DNA of 51,489 bases from Oscillibacter sp. ER4 (GTDB lineage Bacteria > Bacillota > Clostridia > Oscillospirales > Oscillospiraceae), in the NCBI RefSeq assembly GCF_000765235.1, contig NZ_JPJG01000091.1:1-51489 (forward strand), in the 5' to 3' direction. Below, piece after piece: positions 17,178 through 25,183 of this stretch. Each line of letters begins with the position of its first letter. Within the stretch, counting starts at the first letter, position 1. The translations under genes and the position numbers were made by a program. The notes beneath the pieces were generated by a model. That model ran no database searches. It saw only the letters and a program-made list of their open reading frames with translations, and had not been told where the DNA came from.

Positions 17178-18227
17178 TTACTCCTTATCTTCTTCCTTGG
17201 GCGGAAGCTCGTTCTTGCCGAACATCCGCGTCAGGCTGTCTGCAAAATAACTCAGCCGCGCCGTCACGGTGGCGTAGTCCATTCTGGTGGGACCCACCAC
17301 ACCGACGAGGCCGCGCATCCCGTCGCCGATATCGTAGCTGGCGACGACCACGCTTGTTTCCTTGAGCGCCTCGTTCACGTTTTCCGGCCCGATCAGGATC
17401 TTGAGCGGTGCGCCGTCATCCGGCACGGGAAGCTCTTCCTTGTTATCCACAAGGAATGTCACGAGATCGTGCGCCTTGTCGACATCGCGGTACTCAGGCA
17501 TTTTCAAGATCTGGCTCGCGCCCGCGGTCTCCACATTGCGCTGCGCGCTCTGCTCGAGCACACCGATCGCATATTCGACCGCTTTGGACACCACTAAAAA
17601 CAGCTCGGGCGAAAGCTGCTCGGAAAGACTCATCAGCCTTGCACTCATCTCATCGGCGCTCCGGCCGGTGAAGTGCGTGTTCAAAAGCTCCTTGACGTCC
17701 GCGAGCCGCTGGCTGTCGAACGGGAGGTCCGAGCGCTGGAGCTGGCTCTTCACGCGGTTATCCTCGCCCATCACCACGACGATGAAGCTCATTTCATCGA
17801 CCGCGATGAGCTCGAAGCGCTTGACGCTCGCCTCGCGCCGTCCGCCCGTCACGCTGTACACGGGGTAATTGACGATGCTCGACACCATCTGCCCCGCCTT
17901 GGCGATCACGCTGTCCGTGCCGCTGAGCTTGGACTTGAGCTGCTCGTTGATCTCCTCCGCTTCTGTTTCGGAGACCTCGCGCTTTTCCATCAGCTCGTTG
18001 ACGTACAAGCGGTAACCTTTCGGCGACGGCACGCGTCCGGCGGACGTGTGCGGCTGCTCAAGGTAGCCCATTTCGACCAGGTCTGCAAGCTCGTTGCGGA
18101 TGGTCGCGGAGCTCACCGAACCGCCCATCTCCTCGGCCAGCGCCTTGGAGCCGACCGGCTCAGCCGCGGCGATGTAATCCTCGACAACGCGCTTGAGAAT
18201 CTGCTTTTTGCGCTCGGTCAAGTCCAT
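17178..18227 (-). CDS. hrcA: heat-inducible transcriptional repressor HrcA
   Basis: A 349-residue repressor that binds CIRCE and is kept active by GroEL in other bacteria. The N-terminal winged helix (LTERKKQILKRVVEDYI, SSATIRNELADL, then GYLEQPHTSAGRVPS near residue 60) is diagnostic; the remainder is the GAF-like dimerisation domain. ATG 18227 was chosen because AAAGGAG precedes it and homology starts at MDLTERKK; an in-frame ATG at 18266 lies inside the CIRCE operator and cannot be the start. First gene of the hrcA-grpE-dnaK-dnaJ-PHP-rpiB run and autoregulated by the operator just upstream. Confidence 0.96.
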   Translation of the reverse strand: MDLTERKKQILKRVVEDYIAAAEPVGSKALAEEMGGSVSSATIRNELADLVEMGYLEQPHTSAGRVPSPKGYRLYVNELMEKREVSETEAEEINEQLKSKLSGTDSVIAKAGQMVSSIVNYPVYSVTGGRREASVKRFELIAVDEMSFIVVVMGEDNRVKSQLQRSDLPFDSQRLADVKELLNTHFTGRSADEMSARLMSLSEQLSPELFLVVSKAVEYAIGVLEQSAQRNVETAGASQILKMPEYRDVDKAHDLVTFLVDNKEELPVPDDGAPLKILIGPENVNEALKETSVVVASYDIGDGMRGLVGVVGPTRMDYATVTARLSYFADSLTRMFGKNELPPKEEDKE

Positions 18228-18249
18228 ACACCGCGCTCCTTTCGTAGCT

Positions 18250-18276
18250 TTAGCACTCCTTTCCATCGAGTGCTAA
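18250..18276 (-). promoter_or_regulatory. CIRCE operator
   Basis: TTAGCACTC-N9-GAGTGCTAA, a perfect match to the HrcA-binding consensus. It starts 4 nt beyond the -10 box of the hrcA promoter, covering the expected transcription start, which explains repression of the heat-shock operon. Confidence 0.98.
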
Positions 18277-18280
18277 ACGC

Positions 18281-18309
18281 AGTGTACCACCGACATTTCC
18301 CATTGTCAA
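18281..18309 (-). promoter_or_regulatory. sigma-A promoter of the hrcA operon
   Basis: On the minus strand: perfect TTGACA (18304-18309), 17-nt spacer, TACACT (18281-18286; 4/6 to TATAAT). The CIRCE operator lies immediately downstream. Confidence 0.92.
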
Positions 18310-18590
18310 TAGGAGGCAGTGTAAACAGTTTGTGAACTACGCAAAAGTCAGGCCAAGGCCTGCCTTTTGAAGCGTTTTCACTCCGCTCTGTGCCTCGCCT
18401 ACGGCTCGACACTCGCTGCGCGAGAAGAGTTGATCGCCGCGCGCAGGTCGCGGCGATCAACAATCCTAATTCTTCCGCGCCCGCGGGCGCGGAATTCTGC
18501 GAAACCTTTGTAAAAAAAGCATCGCAGATTTTTACCCGCGAGGGGTACGCGGCATCCGTAAAGCAGCAAAGCTGCTAACGGCTGCCCAGG
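18310..18590. other. gene-free chain of short palindromes upstream of hrcA
   Basis: No gene is seen. The stretch is a succession of hairpins: AGGCC/GGCCT (18350-18361), a 13-bp stem GTTGATCGCCGCG / CGCGGCGATCAAC (about 18430-18462), TTCCGCGCC / GGCGCGGAA (about 18474-18494) and AGCAGC/GCTGCT (18562-18576). The phrase GCATCGCAGATTTT at 18519-18532 recurs twice before family-C copy 3 (43213, 43247), so part of this region probably belongs to the same element family. Confidence 0.55.
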
Positions 18591-18803
18591 CCACCGCGCA
18601 CAGTGGTAAATAGATTCTAATCGTTTTTTCTGACGACAGAAGGTGAATTGCCGCAAAGCGGCAAGAGAAGCCGCCCTAGGGCGTGCGCGTCAGAAAAAAC
18701 ACCGCTCAGCCCGCAAGTGTGGAATTTGCCCGCCAAGGCGGGCAAATTATGCGCGCAGCGGGCTGCACTCCCCTCGCGAAAAAGTGACACCGTCACTTTT
18801 TCG
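18591..18803 (+). repeat. family-C intergenic palindromic element, copy 2
   Basis: Same architecture as the copy at 16364-16560: hairpin CCAC/GTGG (18591-18606), linker ending AATCG, outer 13-bp stem GTTTTTTCTGACG / CGTCAGAAAAAAC (18623-18635, 18688-18700), stem 2 CAGCCCGC / GCGGGCTG (18707-18714, 18758-18765) and stem 3 CGAAAAAGTGAC / GTCACTTTTTCG (18777-18803). Stems 2 and 3 differ in sequence from copy 1 yet remain self-complementary. It lies between the rnf terminator and the hrcA promoter. Confidence 0.87.
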
Positions 18804-18810
18804 AAATTAT

Positions 18811-18844
18811 AAAAAAGAGGAACGCTTTCGCGTTCCTCTTTTTT
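18811..18844 (-). terminator. terminator of the rnf operon
   Basis: A perfect 15-bp stem (AAAAAAGAGGAACGC / GCGTTCCTCTTTTTT, loop TTTC) with A/T runs on both sides, 10 nt after the rnfB stop. It would work in either direction. Confidence 0.92.
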
Positions 18845-18853
18845 TAAGAACCT

Positions 18854-19780
18854 TTATTCGGCCTTGGGCGCTTCGGCGGCTTTCGCGGCTTCAGCAGCCT
18901 TAGCTTCGGCGGCTGCCTTGGCGGCAGCGGCCTTGCGCTCGGCGGCAGCCTTCTGCGCGGCCTTGAACTTCTCCTTCTCCTCGGGGGTCGGGATGGGCTC
19001 GATGGCGTTGCGCGGGCAGGCCTTGGCGCACATGGTGCAGTTTCTGCACTTGGTGTAGTCGATGACGGCCACGTTGTTGACGACGTGGATGGCGTCGAAC
19101 TTACAGGTGCGCTCGCACATACCGCAGGCGATGCAGGAGTTGGCGCACACCTTCGTAACGGCGGGGCCCTTCTCCTTGTTCGAGCAGTTGACGAAGACCT
19201 TCTGCTTGTAGGGCACCTCGACGATCAGCTTGCGCGGGCAGGCCTCGCGGCAGGCGCCGCAGTTGGTGCACTTCTCCTTGTCGACCTCGGCGACGCCCTG
19301 CTCATTGATATGGATGGCGTCGAACTGGCAGGCGGCAACGCAGGTGCCAAAGCCCATGCAGCCAAAGGAGCATGCGGTCGGGCCGCCGGCGACCTTCGTC
19401 GCGGCGACGCAGTCGTGAAGACCGACATACTCGAAATTCTTCACAGAAGCCTCGCCGCCGTTGCACAGCACGTGCGCGACCTGCTTTTCGCCGCTGGGGG
19501 CTTCCATGCCCATGATCTCAGCAATCTTGGCAGCGCCTTCTGCGCCAGCGGGCGCGCAGGCGGTGACGGGAGCCTTACCGGCAAGAATTGCCTCGGCGCA
19601 GCCCGCGCAGCCGGGGTAGCCGCAGCCGCCGCAGTTTGCGCCGGCGAGGCAGGCCTGAATCTTGGGCAGGCGCTCATCGACCTTGACCTCAAAGGCCTTG
19701 GCCGCAACGGACAGGATCAGGCCGAACACGACGGCGATCACGCCCAGCACGAGGACAGCGTAAATAACGTTTGTAATCAT
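18854..19780 (-). CDS. rnfB: Rnf complex subunit RnfB (iron-sulfur)
   Basis: A 308-residue membrane-anchored ferredoxin-like subunit, probably the entry point for electrons from ferredoxin. An N-terminal hydrophobic helix (5-27) is followed by the Fe-S domain CLAGANCGGCGYPGCAGC (44-61) and then several Cys groups: CSFGCMGFGTCVAAC, CTNCGACREACPR, CANSCIACGMCERTC and CRNCTMCAKACPR. The C-terminus (about 270-308) is a low-complexity Ala/Lys/Glu tail, also seen on RnfC here. Last gene of rnfCDGEAB, 15 nt after rnfA, in the order known from Clostridia and Acetobacterium. Confidence 0.96.
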   Translation of the reverse strand: MITNVIYAVLVLGVIAVVFGLILSVAAKAFEVKVDERLPKIQACLAGANCGGCGYPGCAGCAEAILAGKAPVTACAPAGAEGAAKIAEIMGMEAPSGEKQVAHVLCNGGEASVKNFEYVGLHDCVAATKVAGGPTACSFGCMGFGTCVAACQFDAIHINEQGVAEVDKEKCTNCGACREACPRKLIVEVPYKQKVFVNCSNKEKGPAVTKVCANSCIACGMCERTCKFDAIHVVNNVAVIDYTKCRNCTMCAKACPRNAIEPIPTPEEKEKFKAAQKAAAERKAAAAKAAAEAKAAEAAKAAEAPKAE

Positions 19781-19795
19781 AATTTCGTCCCCTCC

Positions 19796-20386
19796 TTACA
19801 TGGGCCACACCTGCAGGCCGGAGAAGCCCATGAATGCAAGGGCGATCAGGCCTGCGGTGATCAGCGCGATGGGGAAGCCTTCAAATGCCTTGGGATAGTC
19901 GGCAAATTCCAGGCGCTCGCGCACCGTGGAGAACAGGTAGATCGCCAGCAGGAAGCCAAGGCCGCCGGTGATGCCGTACACCACGGATTCGATGAAGTTG
20001 TAGTCGTTCTGCACGTTGAGCAGCACCACGCCGAGAACGGCGCAGTTGGTGGTGATCAGCGGCAGGTACACGCCGAGGGCCGTGTAGAGCGTCGGCATGG
20101 ACTTTTTGAGGAACATCTCGATAAACTGCACGAGGCTCGCCACCACGAGAATGAAGGCGACGGTCTGCATGTAGTCAAGGCCGAGCTTGACGAGGATGAT
20201 GTTCACGCCGTAGCAGAACGCCGAGGCAAGGCCCATGACGAAAGTAACGGCAAGGCCCATACCGATGGCAGTGTCGCTCTTTTTCGACACGCCGAGGAAC
20301 GGGCAGATACCCAAGAACTGCGAGAAGATGAAGTTATTCGTCAGGATCGCGCCGAGGGAAATAGCAAGTAACTTAGTCACACTCAT
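19796..20386 (-). CDS. rnfA: Rnf complex membrane subunit RnfA
   Basis: A 196-residue integral membrane protein of about six helices, homologous to NqrE. Marks are NNFIFSQFLGICPFLG (18-33), where a conserved Cys in RnfA/NqrE proteins helps bind an intramembrane Fe-S cluster, and LPLITTNCAVLGV (about 108-120), its pseudo-symmetric counterpart in RnfE. It forms the membrane core of the ion pump with RnfD and RnfE. It follows rnfE after 2 nt and precedes rnfB by 15 nt. Confidence 0.96.
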   Translation of the reverse strand: MSVTKLLAISLGAILTNNFIFSQFLGICPFLGVSKKSDTAIGMGLAVTFVMGLASAFCYGVNIILVKLGLDYMQTVAFILVVASLVQFIEMFLKKSMPTLYTALGVYLPLITTNCAVLGVVLLNVQNDYNFIESVVYGITGGLGFLLAIYLFSTVRERLEFADYPKAFEGFPIALITAGLIALAFMGFSGLQVWPM

Positions 20387-20388
20387 TT

Positions 20389-21018
20389 TTATTTACCCTC
20401 CGTTTCTTTCTTTTCCGCGTTCTTCTTCTCGCTTCTGGCAAGCGCCCACTGCATGATGGCGATCAGCGTGCCGAGGCAGAGGAAGCCGCCGACGGGCAGC
20501 GTGAGCATACCGGCGGGAACATAGGAAGAAGGCATGATCTGCACGCCGAGCAGCGTGCCCGCGCCGAGCAGCTCGCGGAACGCGCTCAGGATCAGCAGCA
20601 CCACCGTGTAGCCGATGCCCTGGCAGATGCCGTCCACCGCGGAGGCGGCGACGGAGTTCTTGCTGGCAAAGGCCTCGGCGCGGCCGAGGATGATGCAGTT
20701 GACGACGATCAGCGGGATGAACACGCCAAGGCTATTGGCGATGGCGGGAACAAACGCCTGTAAGCATAGGTCAACGATCGTGACGAAGCCCGCGATGACG
20801 ACGATGTAGCACGCGATACGCACTTCGTTGGGGATGATCTTGCGCAGAAGGGAAATAAAGATGTTGGAAAGCGTCAGAATGACGAGAACGGAGAGGCCCA
20901 TACCAAGGCCGTTCGACACACTCGTGGTGATGGCCATGGTGGAGCACATACCGAGCACTTGCACCAGAACGGGGTTTTGGTAGATCAGACCGTCTTTGAG
21001 CTGTTTGTTAAAATTCAT
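20389..21018 (-). CDS. rnfE: Rnf complex membrane subunit RnfE
   Basis: A 209-residue integral membrane subunit (RnfE/NqrD family, about six helices). It shows NPVLVQVLGMCSTMAITTS near residues 15-33 and IPLIVVNCIILGRAEAFA near 102-120, the two half-helix Cys motifs paired with those of RnfA. The C-terminus is a short Lys/Glu tail. It lies between rnfG (17 nt) and rnfA (2 nt). Confidence 0.96.
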   Translation of the reverse strand: MNFNKQLKDGLIYQNPVLVQVLGMCSTMAITTSVSNGLGMGLSVLVILTLSNIFISLLRKIIPNEVRIACYIVVIAGFVTIVDLCLQAFVPAIANSLGVFIPLIVVNCIILGRAEAFASKNSVAASAVDGICQGIGYTVVLLILSAFRELLGAGTLLGVQIMPSSYVPAGMLTLPVGGFLCLGTLIAIMQWALARSEKKNAEKKETEGK

Positions 21019-21035
21019 AGATCGTTTCCCCTTTC

Positions 21036-21632
21036 TCAGTTCATGGCCTCGGCGGCAGCCAGAGCGGCGTTGACGCCCTTGGTCACGCCCTTGGTGGAGA
21101 CCGTCGCGCCGGTGACGGCGTCGATGTTCTGCTTGACGACGAGCGTGCCCGCGCCGGACTTGCCGACGAACTGATCGAGTGCGCCGGTGCCTGCGGAGGT
21201 CGCTTCATTGTCGATGACCTTGGAGCCGATGCCCTTGGTCTCGGAGTTGTTGACGATGGAAACGCCCGTGACAGTGAGGTCGGTGTCGACGCCGACGATC
21301 ATCACGATGTTGCCCTGAGAGCCGCTCGCGGTGACCTTGAAGGCATAGCCGATGGTGTCGCCGCCGGACTGCACCTCATAGACCTCGCTCAGCTTGCCGC
21401 CCTGTTCGTTGGCAGCGTCGATCATGGCCTGCGGGATCTCCTCCATCGGGGGGAATTCGCAGTCGGCCGCGGAGACGACCTTGGCGAGCGCCTCTTCGGT
21501 CTTCTGCTTGTTGATGGCCGCGATCTTGTCCGCGGTCAGCATGTTGGTCAGGCCCAGCAGCAGCGCGACGACCAGCGAGATCGCCGTCAGCGTACCGGCT
21601 ACCTTGAAAATGAATTTACCTTCGATCTTCAT
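21036..21632 (-). CDS. rnfG: Rnf complex FMN-binding subunit RnfG
   Basis: A 198-residue subunit with an N-terminal membrane anchor (about 8-30) and an extracytoplasmic FMN-binding domain. DAVTGATVSTKGV near the C-terminus is the flavin-transfer motif; the Thr of TGAT (about 177) should carry covalent FMN, attached by ApbE, which is not encoded here. The start overlaps the rnfD stop by 4 nt, as expected in this operon. Confidence 0.96.
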   Translation of the reverse strand: MKIEGKFIFKVAGTLTAISLVVALLLGLTNMLTADKIAAINKQKTEEALAKVVSAADCEFPPMEEIPQAMIDAANEQGGKLSEVYEVQSGGDTIGYAFKVTASGSQGNIVMIVGVDTDLTVTGVSIVNNSETKGIGSKVIDNEATSAGTGALDQFVGKSGAGTLVVKQNIDAVTGATVSTKGVTKGVNAALAAAEAMN

Positions 21633-22648
21633 TTCTTTGCCGCCTCCTTCGCTGCTTTCTTATCTACGCCGAAGCGAGTGGGCTTGGTGTACTTGTCAAT
21701 GATCCAGGTGCAGCAGTTCATCACAAGGATGGAGTAGCAAACGCCCTCGGGATAGGAGCCAAAGTAGCGGATGAACACCGTGATGAGACCGCAGCCGATG
21801 CCGAAGATCAGCTGGCCCTTCTTCGTGACGGGCGAGGTGACATAGTCAGTGGCCATGAAGAACGCGCCGAGGAACAGGCCGCCGCCGAGCACGTTGTAGA
21901 GCATCCAGCTCATCGCATCGTTGCCCTGGGGGAAGAGGAACGTGAGGACTGCCACCGTGCCGATGTAGGCAACGGGGATCTGCCAGGAGATGACCTTGCG
22001 GAAAATTAAGTACAATCCGCCGATGAGCAGCATCATCGCGGAGATCTCACCGAGAGAGCCGCCGATGTTGCCGATGAACATATCGGACAGGCTGTACTGT
22101 GCCGTCACCTCGGCAAACTCGCCGCCCTTCATCATCGCAAGCGGAGTGGCCGCGGTCACGACGTCAGCGCCGCCGAAGAGCGGTGCCTTGCCGGAGGCCG
22201 GGTCGATCCAGGAGGTCATCTGGCTCGTGTAGCACGCGACGAGCGCGGCACGGCCGGCCAGCGCGGGGTTCAGGAAGTTCTTGCCAAGGCCGCCGTAGAG
22301 CTGCTTGACAACAAAAATTGCGAAGAAGTTGCCGACGATCAGCATCCAGTAGGGAAGCGTCACGGGGCAGACGAACGCGAGCAGGACACCGGTGACGGCG
22401 GCGGACAGGTCGCCGAGCGTCTGCGTCTTGTGCATCAGCTTACGGTAGAGCCACTCGAAAAACATCGCGGAAACCACGCTCATGAGCACGGAGATCAGCG
22501 CGCGGAAGCCGAAACGGATGACGCTCATGATGAGCGCGGGGCACAGCGCAATGATCACGTCGAGCATGATCGAGCGCGTGTCTTCATTGTTGCGGATATG
22601 GGGGTTGGAGGAAGCGATGAGCTTCAGACCCTTATAATCATTCAGCAT
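21629..22648 (-). CDS. rnfD: Rnf complex membrane subunit RnfD
   Basis: A 339-residue integral membrane protein of the RnfD/NqrB family with about nine or ten helices. The covalent-FMN region reads VVTAATPLAMMK (about 175), matching the SGATPLA-type motif although the first residues differ. GRAALVACYTSQMTSWIDP and the loop GGLGKNFLNPALAGRAAL are family marks. It probably carries ions together with RnfA and RnfE. It starts 3 nt after the rnfC stop and overlaps rnfG. Confidence 0.96.
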   Translation of the reverse strand: MLNDYKGLKLIASSNPHIRNNEDTRSIMLDVIIALCPALIMSVIRFGFRALISVLMSVVSAMFFEWLYRKLMHKTQTLGDLSAAVTGVLLAFVCPVTLPYWMLIVGNFFAIFVVKQLYGGLGKNFLNPALAGRAALVACYTSQMTSWIDPASGKAPLFGGADVVTAATPLAMMKGGEFAEVTAQYSLSDMFIGNIGGSLGEISAMMLLIGGLYLIFRKVISWQIPVAYIGTVAVLTFLFPQGNDAMSWMLYNVLGGGLFLGAFFMATDYVTSPVTKKGQLIFGIGCGLITVFIRYFGSYPEGVCYSILVMNCCTWIIDKYTKPTRFGVDKKAAKEAAKK

Positions 22649-22651
22649 CTC

Positions 22652-24019
22652 TTAAGCCTCCTTCTTTGCTTCTTCAGCAGCCTTGGCAGCCTCAGCCGCG
22701 GCCTTGGCCTTGGCGGCGGCTTCCTTGACCTTCTGCTTGCCGACCTTGAACGAATGCGTCAGGTGCAGGCGGCCCGGGCAGATGTAAGAGCACGCGCCGC
22801 ACTCGATGCAGTCCATGACGTGGGCCGCCTCGAGATCCTCGATGCGGTTCTTCTGCACATATAAATAGAGGTACAGAGGCTCGAGGTGCATGGGGCACGC
22901 CTCAACGCAGCGGCCGCAGCGGATGCAGGTCGGGTCCTCGGAGACCTTGTTCTCATTCGCGGCGAACGCCAGCACCGCGCCCGTGCCCTTGGCCACGGGG
23001 AAGTCGGCGGAGGCCTGCGCCATACCCATCATCGGGCCGCCGGCGATGAGCTTGAACGTCTCGTCCTTCAAGCCGCCGCAGGCGTCGAACAGGAGCGAAA
23101 CGGGCGTGCCGATCGGGCACTCGAGGTTCTTCGGCTCCACAACGCCGCTGCCGGACACGGTGACGACCTTGCGCACCACGGGCATGCCGTCCTTGATGGC
23201 ATGGTAGATGGCGATGGTGGTGTTGATGTTGAACACGGCGCAGCCGATGTTCGCGGGAAGACCGCCGGGGGGCACCTGCTTGCCGGTGATCGCCTGGCAG
23301 AGCTGCTTTTCGCCGCCCTGCGGGTAGCGGCAGCGCAGCGATTCGACCACGACGGGAGCCTTCTGCTCGGCGATGACCTTGTTGAGGGCCTCGATGCCGT
23401 TTTTCTTGTTGTCCTCCACGCCGATGACGACCTTGCTCACGCCGAACATCTTGGCGAGGTAGCAGCAGCCGCCGATGATCTCAGCGGGGCGCTCAAGCAT
23501 CGCGCGATGGTCGCCGGTGATGTAGGGCTCGCACTCCGCGCCGTTGATGATGACGGTATCGACCTTGCCGATGCCGCTGGAGATCTTCGTGTGCGTGGGG
23601 AACGTTGCGCCGCCCATACCGACGATACCGGCCTGCTTGACCATTTCGACCATTTCCTCCACGCTCAGCGCGTCGGGGTCGGCCGGAGCATGGACTTCCT
23701 CGCTCAAGTCGTCCTTGAAGTCATTGTCGATGACAACGGACATGACCTTGCCGCCCATGGAATAGGGACGGGGCTCCACCGCAGCGACCGTACCGGATAC
23801 GCTTGCGTGAATGGGAGCGCCGAGACCTTTGAATTCGCCGATCTTCTGTCCAAGCTTGACATAGTCGCCCTTGGAGACCGTCGGGGTGCAGGGTGCGCCG
23901 AAGTGCATCGACATGGGGATCACCACCTGAGCAGGGGCTTGTAACTGCTCGATGGCCTTTTCATTGGTAGCAGCCTTCATATCATTGGGATGAACGCCGC
24001 CAAAGAAAGCTTGTGCCAT
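22652..24019 (-). CDS. rnfC: Rnf complex NADH-interacting subunit RnfC
   Basis: A 455-residue peripheral subunit that binds FMN and NADH. The N-terminal domain begins AQAFFGGVHPND and HFGAPCTP; the NADH/FMN domain has GIVGMGGATFPTHTK and INGAECEPYITGDHRAML; two [4Fe-4S] motifs, CIRCGRCVEACP and CIECGACSYICP, lie at about 360-415; the tail is Ala/Lys-rich. ATG 24019 was chosen over 24061 because GAGGTGA precedes it and homologues start there. First gene of the operon, behind the promoter at 24080-24108. Rnf couples ferredoxin oxidation to NAD+ reduction and Na+ or H+ export, the main respiratory pump of many Clostridia. Confidence 0.96.
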   Translation of the reverse strand: MAQAFFGGVHPNDMKAATNEKAIEQLQAPAQVVIPMSMHFGAPCTPTVSKGDYVKLGQKIGEFKGLGAPIHASVSGTVAAVEPRPYSMGGKVMSVVIDNDFKDDLSEEVHAPADPDALSVEEMVEMVKQAGIVGMGGATFPTHTKISSGIGKVDTVIINGAECEPYITGDHRAMLERPAEIIGGCCYLAKMFGVSKVVIGVEDNKKNGIEALNKVIAEQKAPVVVESLRCRYPQGGEKQLCQAITGKQVPPGGLPANIGCAVFNINTTIAIYHAIKDGMPVVRKVVTVSGSGVVEPKNLECPIGTPVSLLFDACGGLKDETFKLIAGGPMMGMAQASADFPVAKGTGAVLAFAANENKVSEDPTCIRCGRCVEACPMHLEPLYLYLYVQKNRIEDLEAAHVMDCIECGACSYICPGRLHLTHSFKVGKQKVKEAAAKAKAAAEAAKAAEEAKKEA

Positions 24020-24079
24020 AGTCTTCACCTCATCTTTATACTGCCAGAGCAGCGGAAACACTGCTCCATAATCGGATAG

Positions 24080-24108
24080 ATTATATCCCCTTTCTTTTCT
24101 CTTGTCCA
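24080..24108 (-). promoter_or_regulatory. sigma-A promoter of the rnf operon
   Basis: On the minus strand TGGACA (24103-24108; 5/6), 17-nt spacer, perfect TATAAT (24080-24085), about 60 nt before the rnfC start. The 339-nt gap up to 24358 holds this promoter and a divergent one, and no gene. Confidence 0.85.
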
Positions 24109-24243
24109 GAAAATATTCTTCATGACCATCATTTTCCTACATAATTTATCAGATTTCGCCGTCATTTTCTCGCAAAAACAGCATTTTGCCAAACAATTTG
24201 ACTTTCGGCGGCCCGCGGAGGGAATAACCCATTTTCCCGCTTC

Positions 24244-24272
24244 TTGACGTGTCCCGGACGCGATGCTATAGT
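24244..24272 (+). promoter_or_regulatory. promoter of the DUF975 gene
   Basis: TTGACG (24244-24249; 5/6), 17-nt spacer, TATAGT (24267-24272; 5/6), about 86 nt before the ATG at 24359. Confidence 0.78.
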
Positions 24273-24358
24273 TATGTATTACTATTTTTATGAATTTCGT
24301 GCATTTTCCGCACTTTGCCGTCCGTTTTTCCCCGTTCCGGCAAGAAAGGAGCTTTTTT

Positions 24359-25128
24359 ATGCCCATGCAGCTCGATACCGGCGCGATCAAGGCAGAATCG
24401 CGCTCACTGCTGCGCACCGGTGAGGTCAATCCCTTCCGGATGACGCTTTTCTATCTTCTCATCACCCTTGTGCTCGATATGATCAACTCGGGCGTGAGCT
24501 ATATGATCGACTCTGCCGGCGGCTTCACAGTGCTCTCGTTCAGCTTTGTGAGCATCCTCGTCGGCCTCGTCGCGCTCGTTCTGAACGCGGGGTATTACTG
24601 CTACTGCTTCGGCATCTTACGCCGTGAGGAAATGCCGTATGAGAGCCTTTTTGACGCGTTCCCCTTTGCCGGGAAGGTCATCCTGCTCTCCATCGTCGAG
24701 GGCGTTTTCATCTTCCTGTGGTCGATGCTTTTCGTCATCCCCGGCATCATCGCGGCCTACCGCTACTCGTTCGCCATGCTCAACTTGTGCGAAAATCCCG
24801 AGCTCGGCGTGATGGAGGCATTGAATCTGAGCAAGCGGCAGACAAATGGCTATAAGATGCAGCTTTTCCTGCTCCAGCTCAGCTTCATCGGCTATCAGAT
24901 CGCCGCGGTGCTTATCGCGCTGCTCTACGAATACGTCATCATCAGCTACCTGCCGACTCGCTCTCCGGTGCGGTGCTCGGTGCTCTGATCTACGGCGTGC
25001 TCTCGGCGGTCGTGGACGTCTACCTGACGCCGTATCTGAACCTTTCGACCTGCCGCTTCTACCAGCTCGCCACCGCGCCGCAGGTAAACGAGCCGCCGCA
25101 CTTCGACTCCTGGAACGACAACTTCTGA
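24359..25128 (+). pseudogene. DUF975 membrane protein, single frameshift
   Basis: The first frame (24359-24988) gives 209 residues: a short soluble start (IKAESRSLLRTGEVNPFRMT), then several hydrophobic segments with AYRYSFAMLNLCENPELGVMEAL, characteristic of DUF975 integral membrane proteins. It then ends in an unrelated RSPVRCSVL. The genuine C-terminus continues in another frame from about 24950 (DSLSGAVLGALIYGVL ... YLNLSTCRFYQL ... SWNDNF) to the stop at 25126-25128. Restoring one base near CTGCCGAC (about 24945-24955) would give about 256 residues, the family's usual size. Either a recent mutation or a sequencing error. AAAGGA lies 8 nt before the ATG. Function of the family is unknown. 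Confidence 0.85.
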
Positions 25129-25140
25129 ACGCAGCAAAAA

Positions 25141-25178
25141 AGAGGGATATCTCGCATGAGATATCCCTCTGTCATTTT
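25141..25178. terminator. bidirectional terminator, DUF975 / SLH gene
   Basis: A perfect 13-bp stem (AGAGGGATATCTC / GAGATATCCCTCT, loop GCAT, 25141-25170) with an A-run on the left and T-run on the right, between convergent genes. Confidence 0.92.
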
Positions 25179-25183
25179 TTGTT

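Noticed and set aside
18228-18266. Longer HrcA start at 18266
   Set aside because: The codon lies within the CIRCE operator at or before the transcription start, and homologues begin at MDLTERKK (18227).
16390-18702. Direct repeats of the family-C core as a possible composite transposon around grpE-hrcA
   Set aside because: The copies are short noncoding palindromes without a transposase, and the genes between them are core heat-shock genes in conserved order.
19085-20371. 428-codon frame antisense to rnfB and rnfA
   Set aside because: It spans two genuine genes and their junction on the other strand and has a composition typical of shadow frames.
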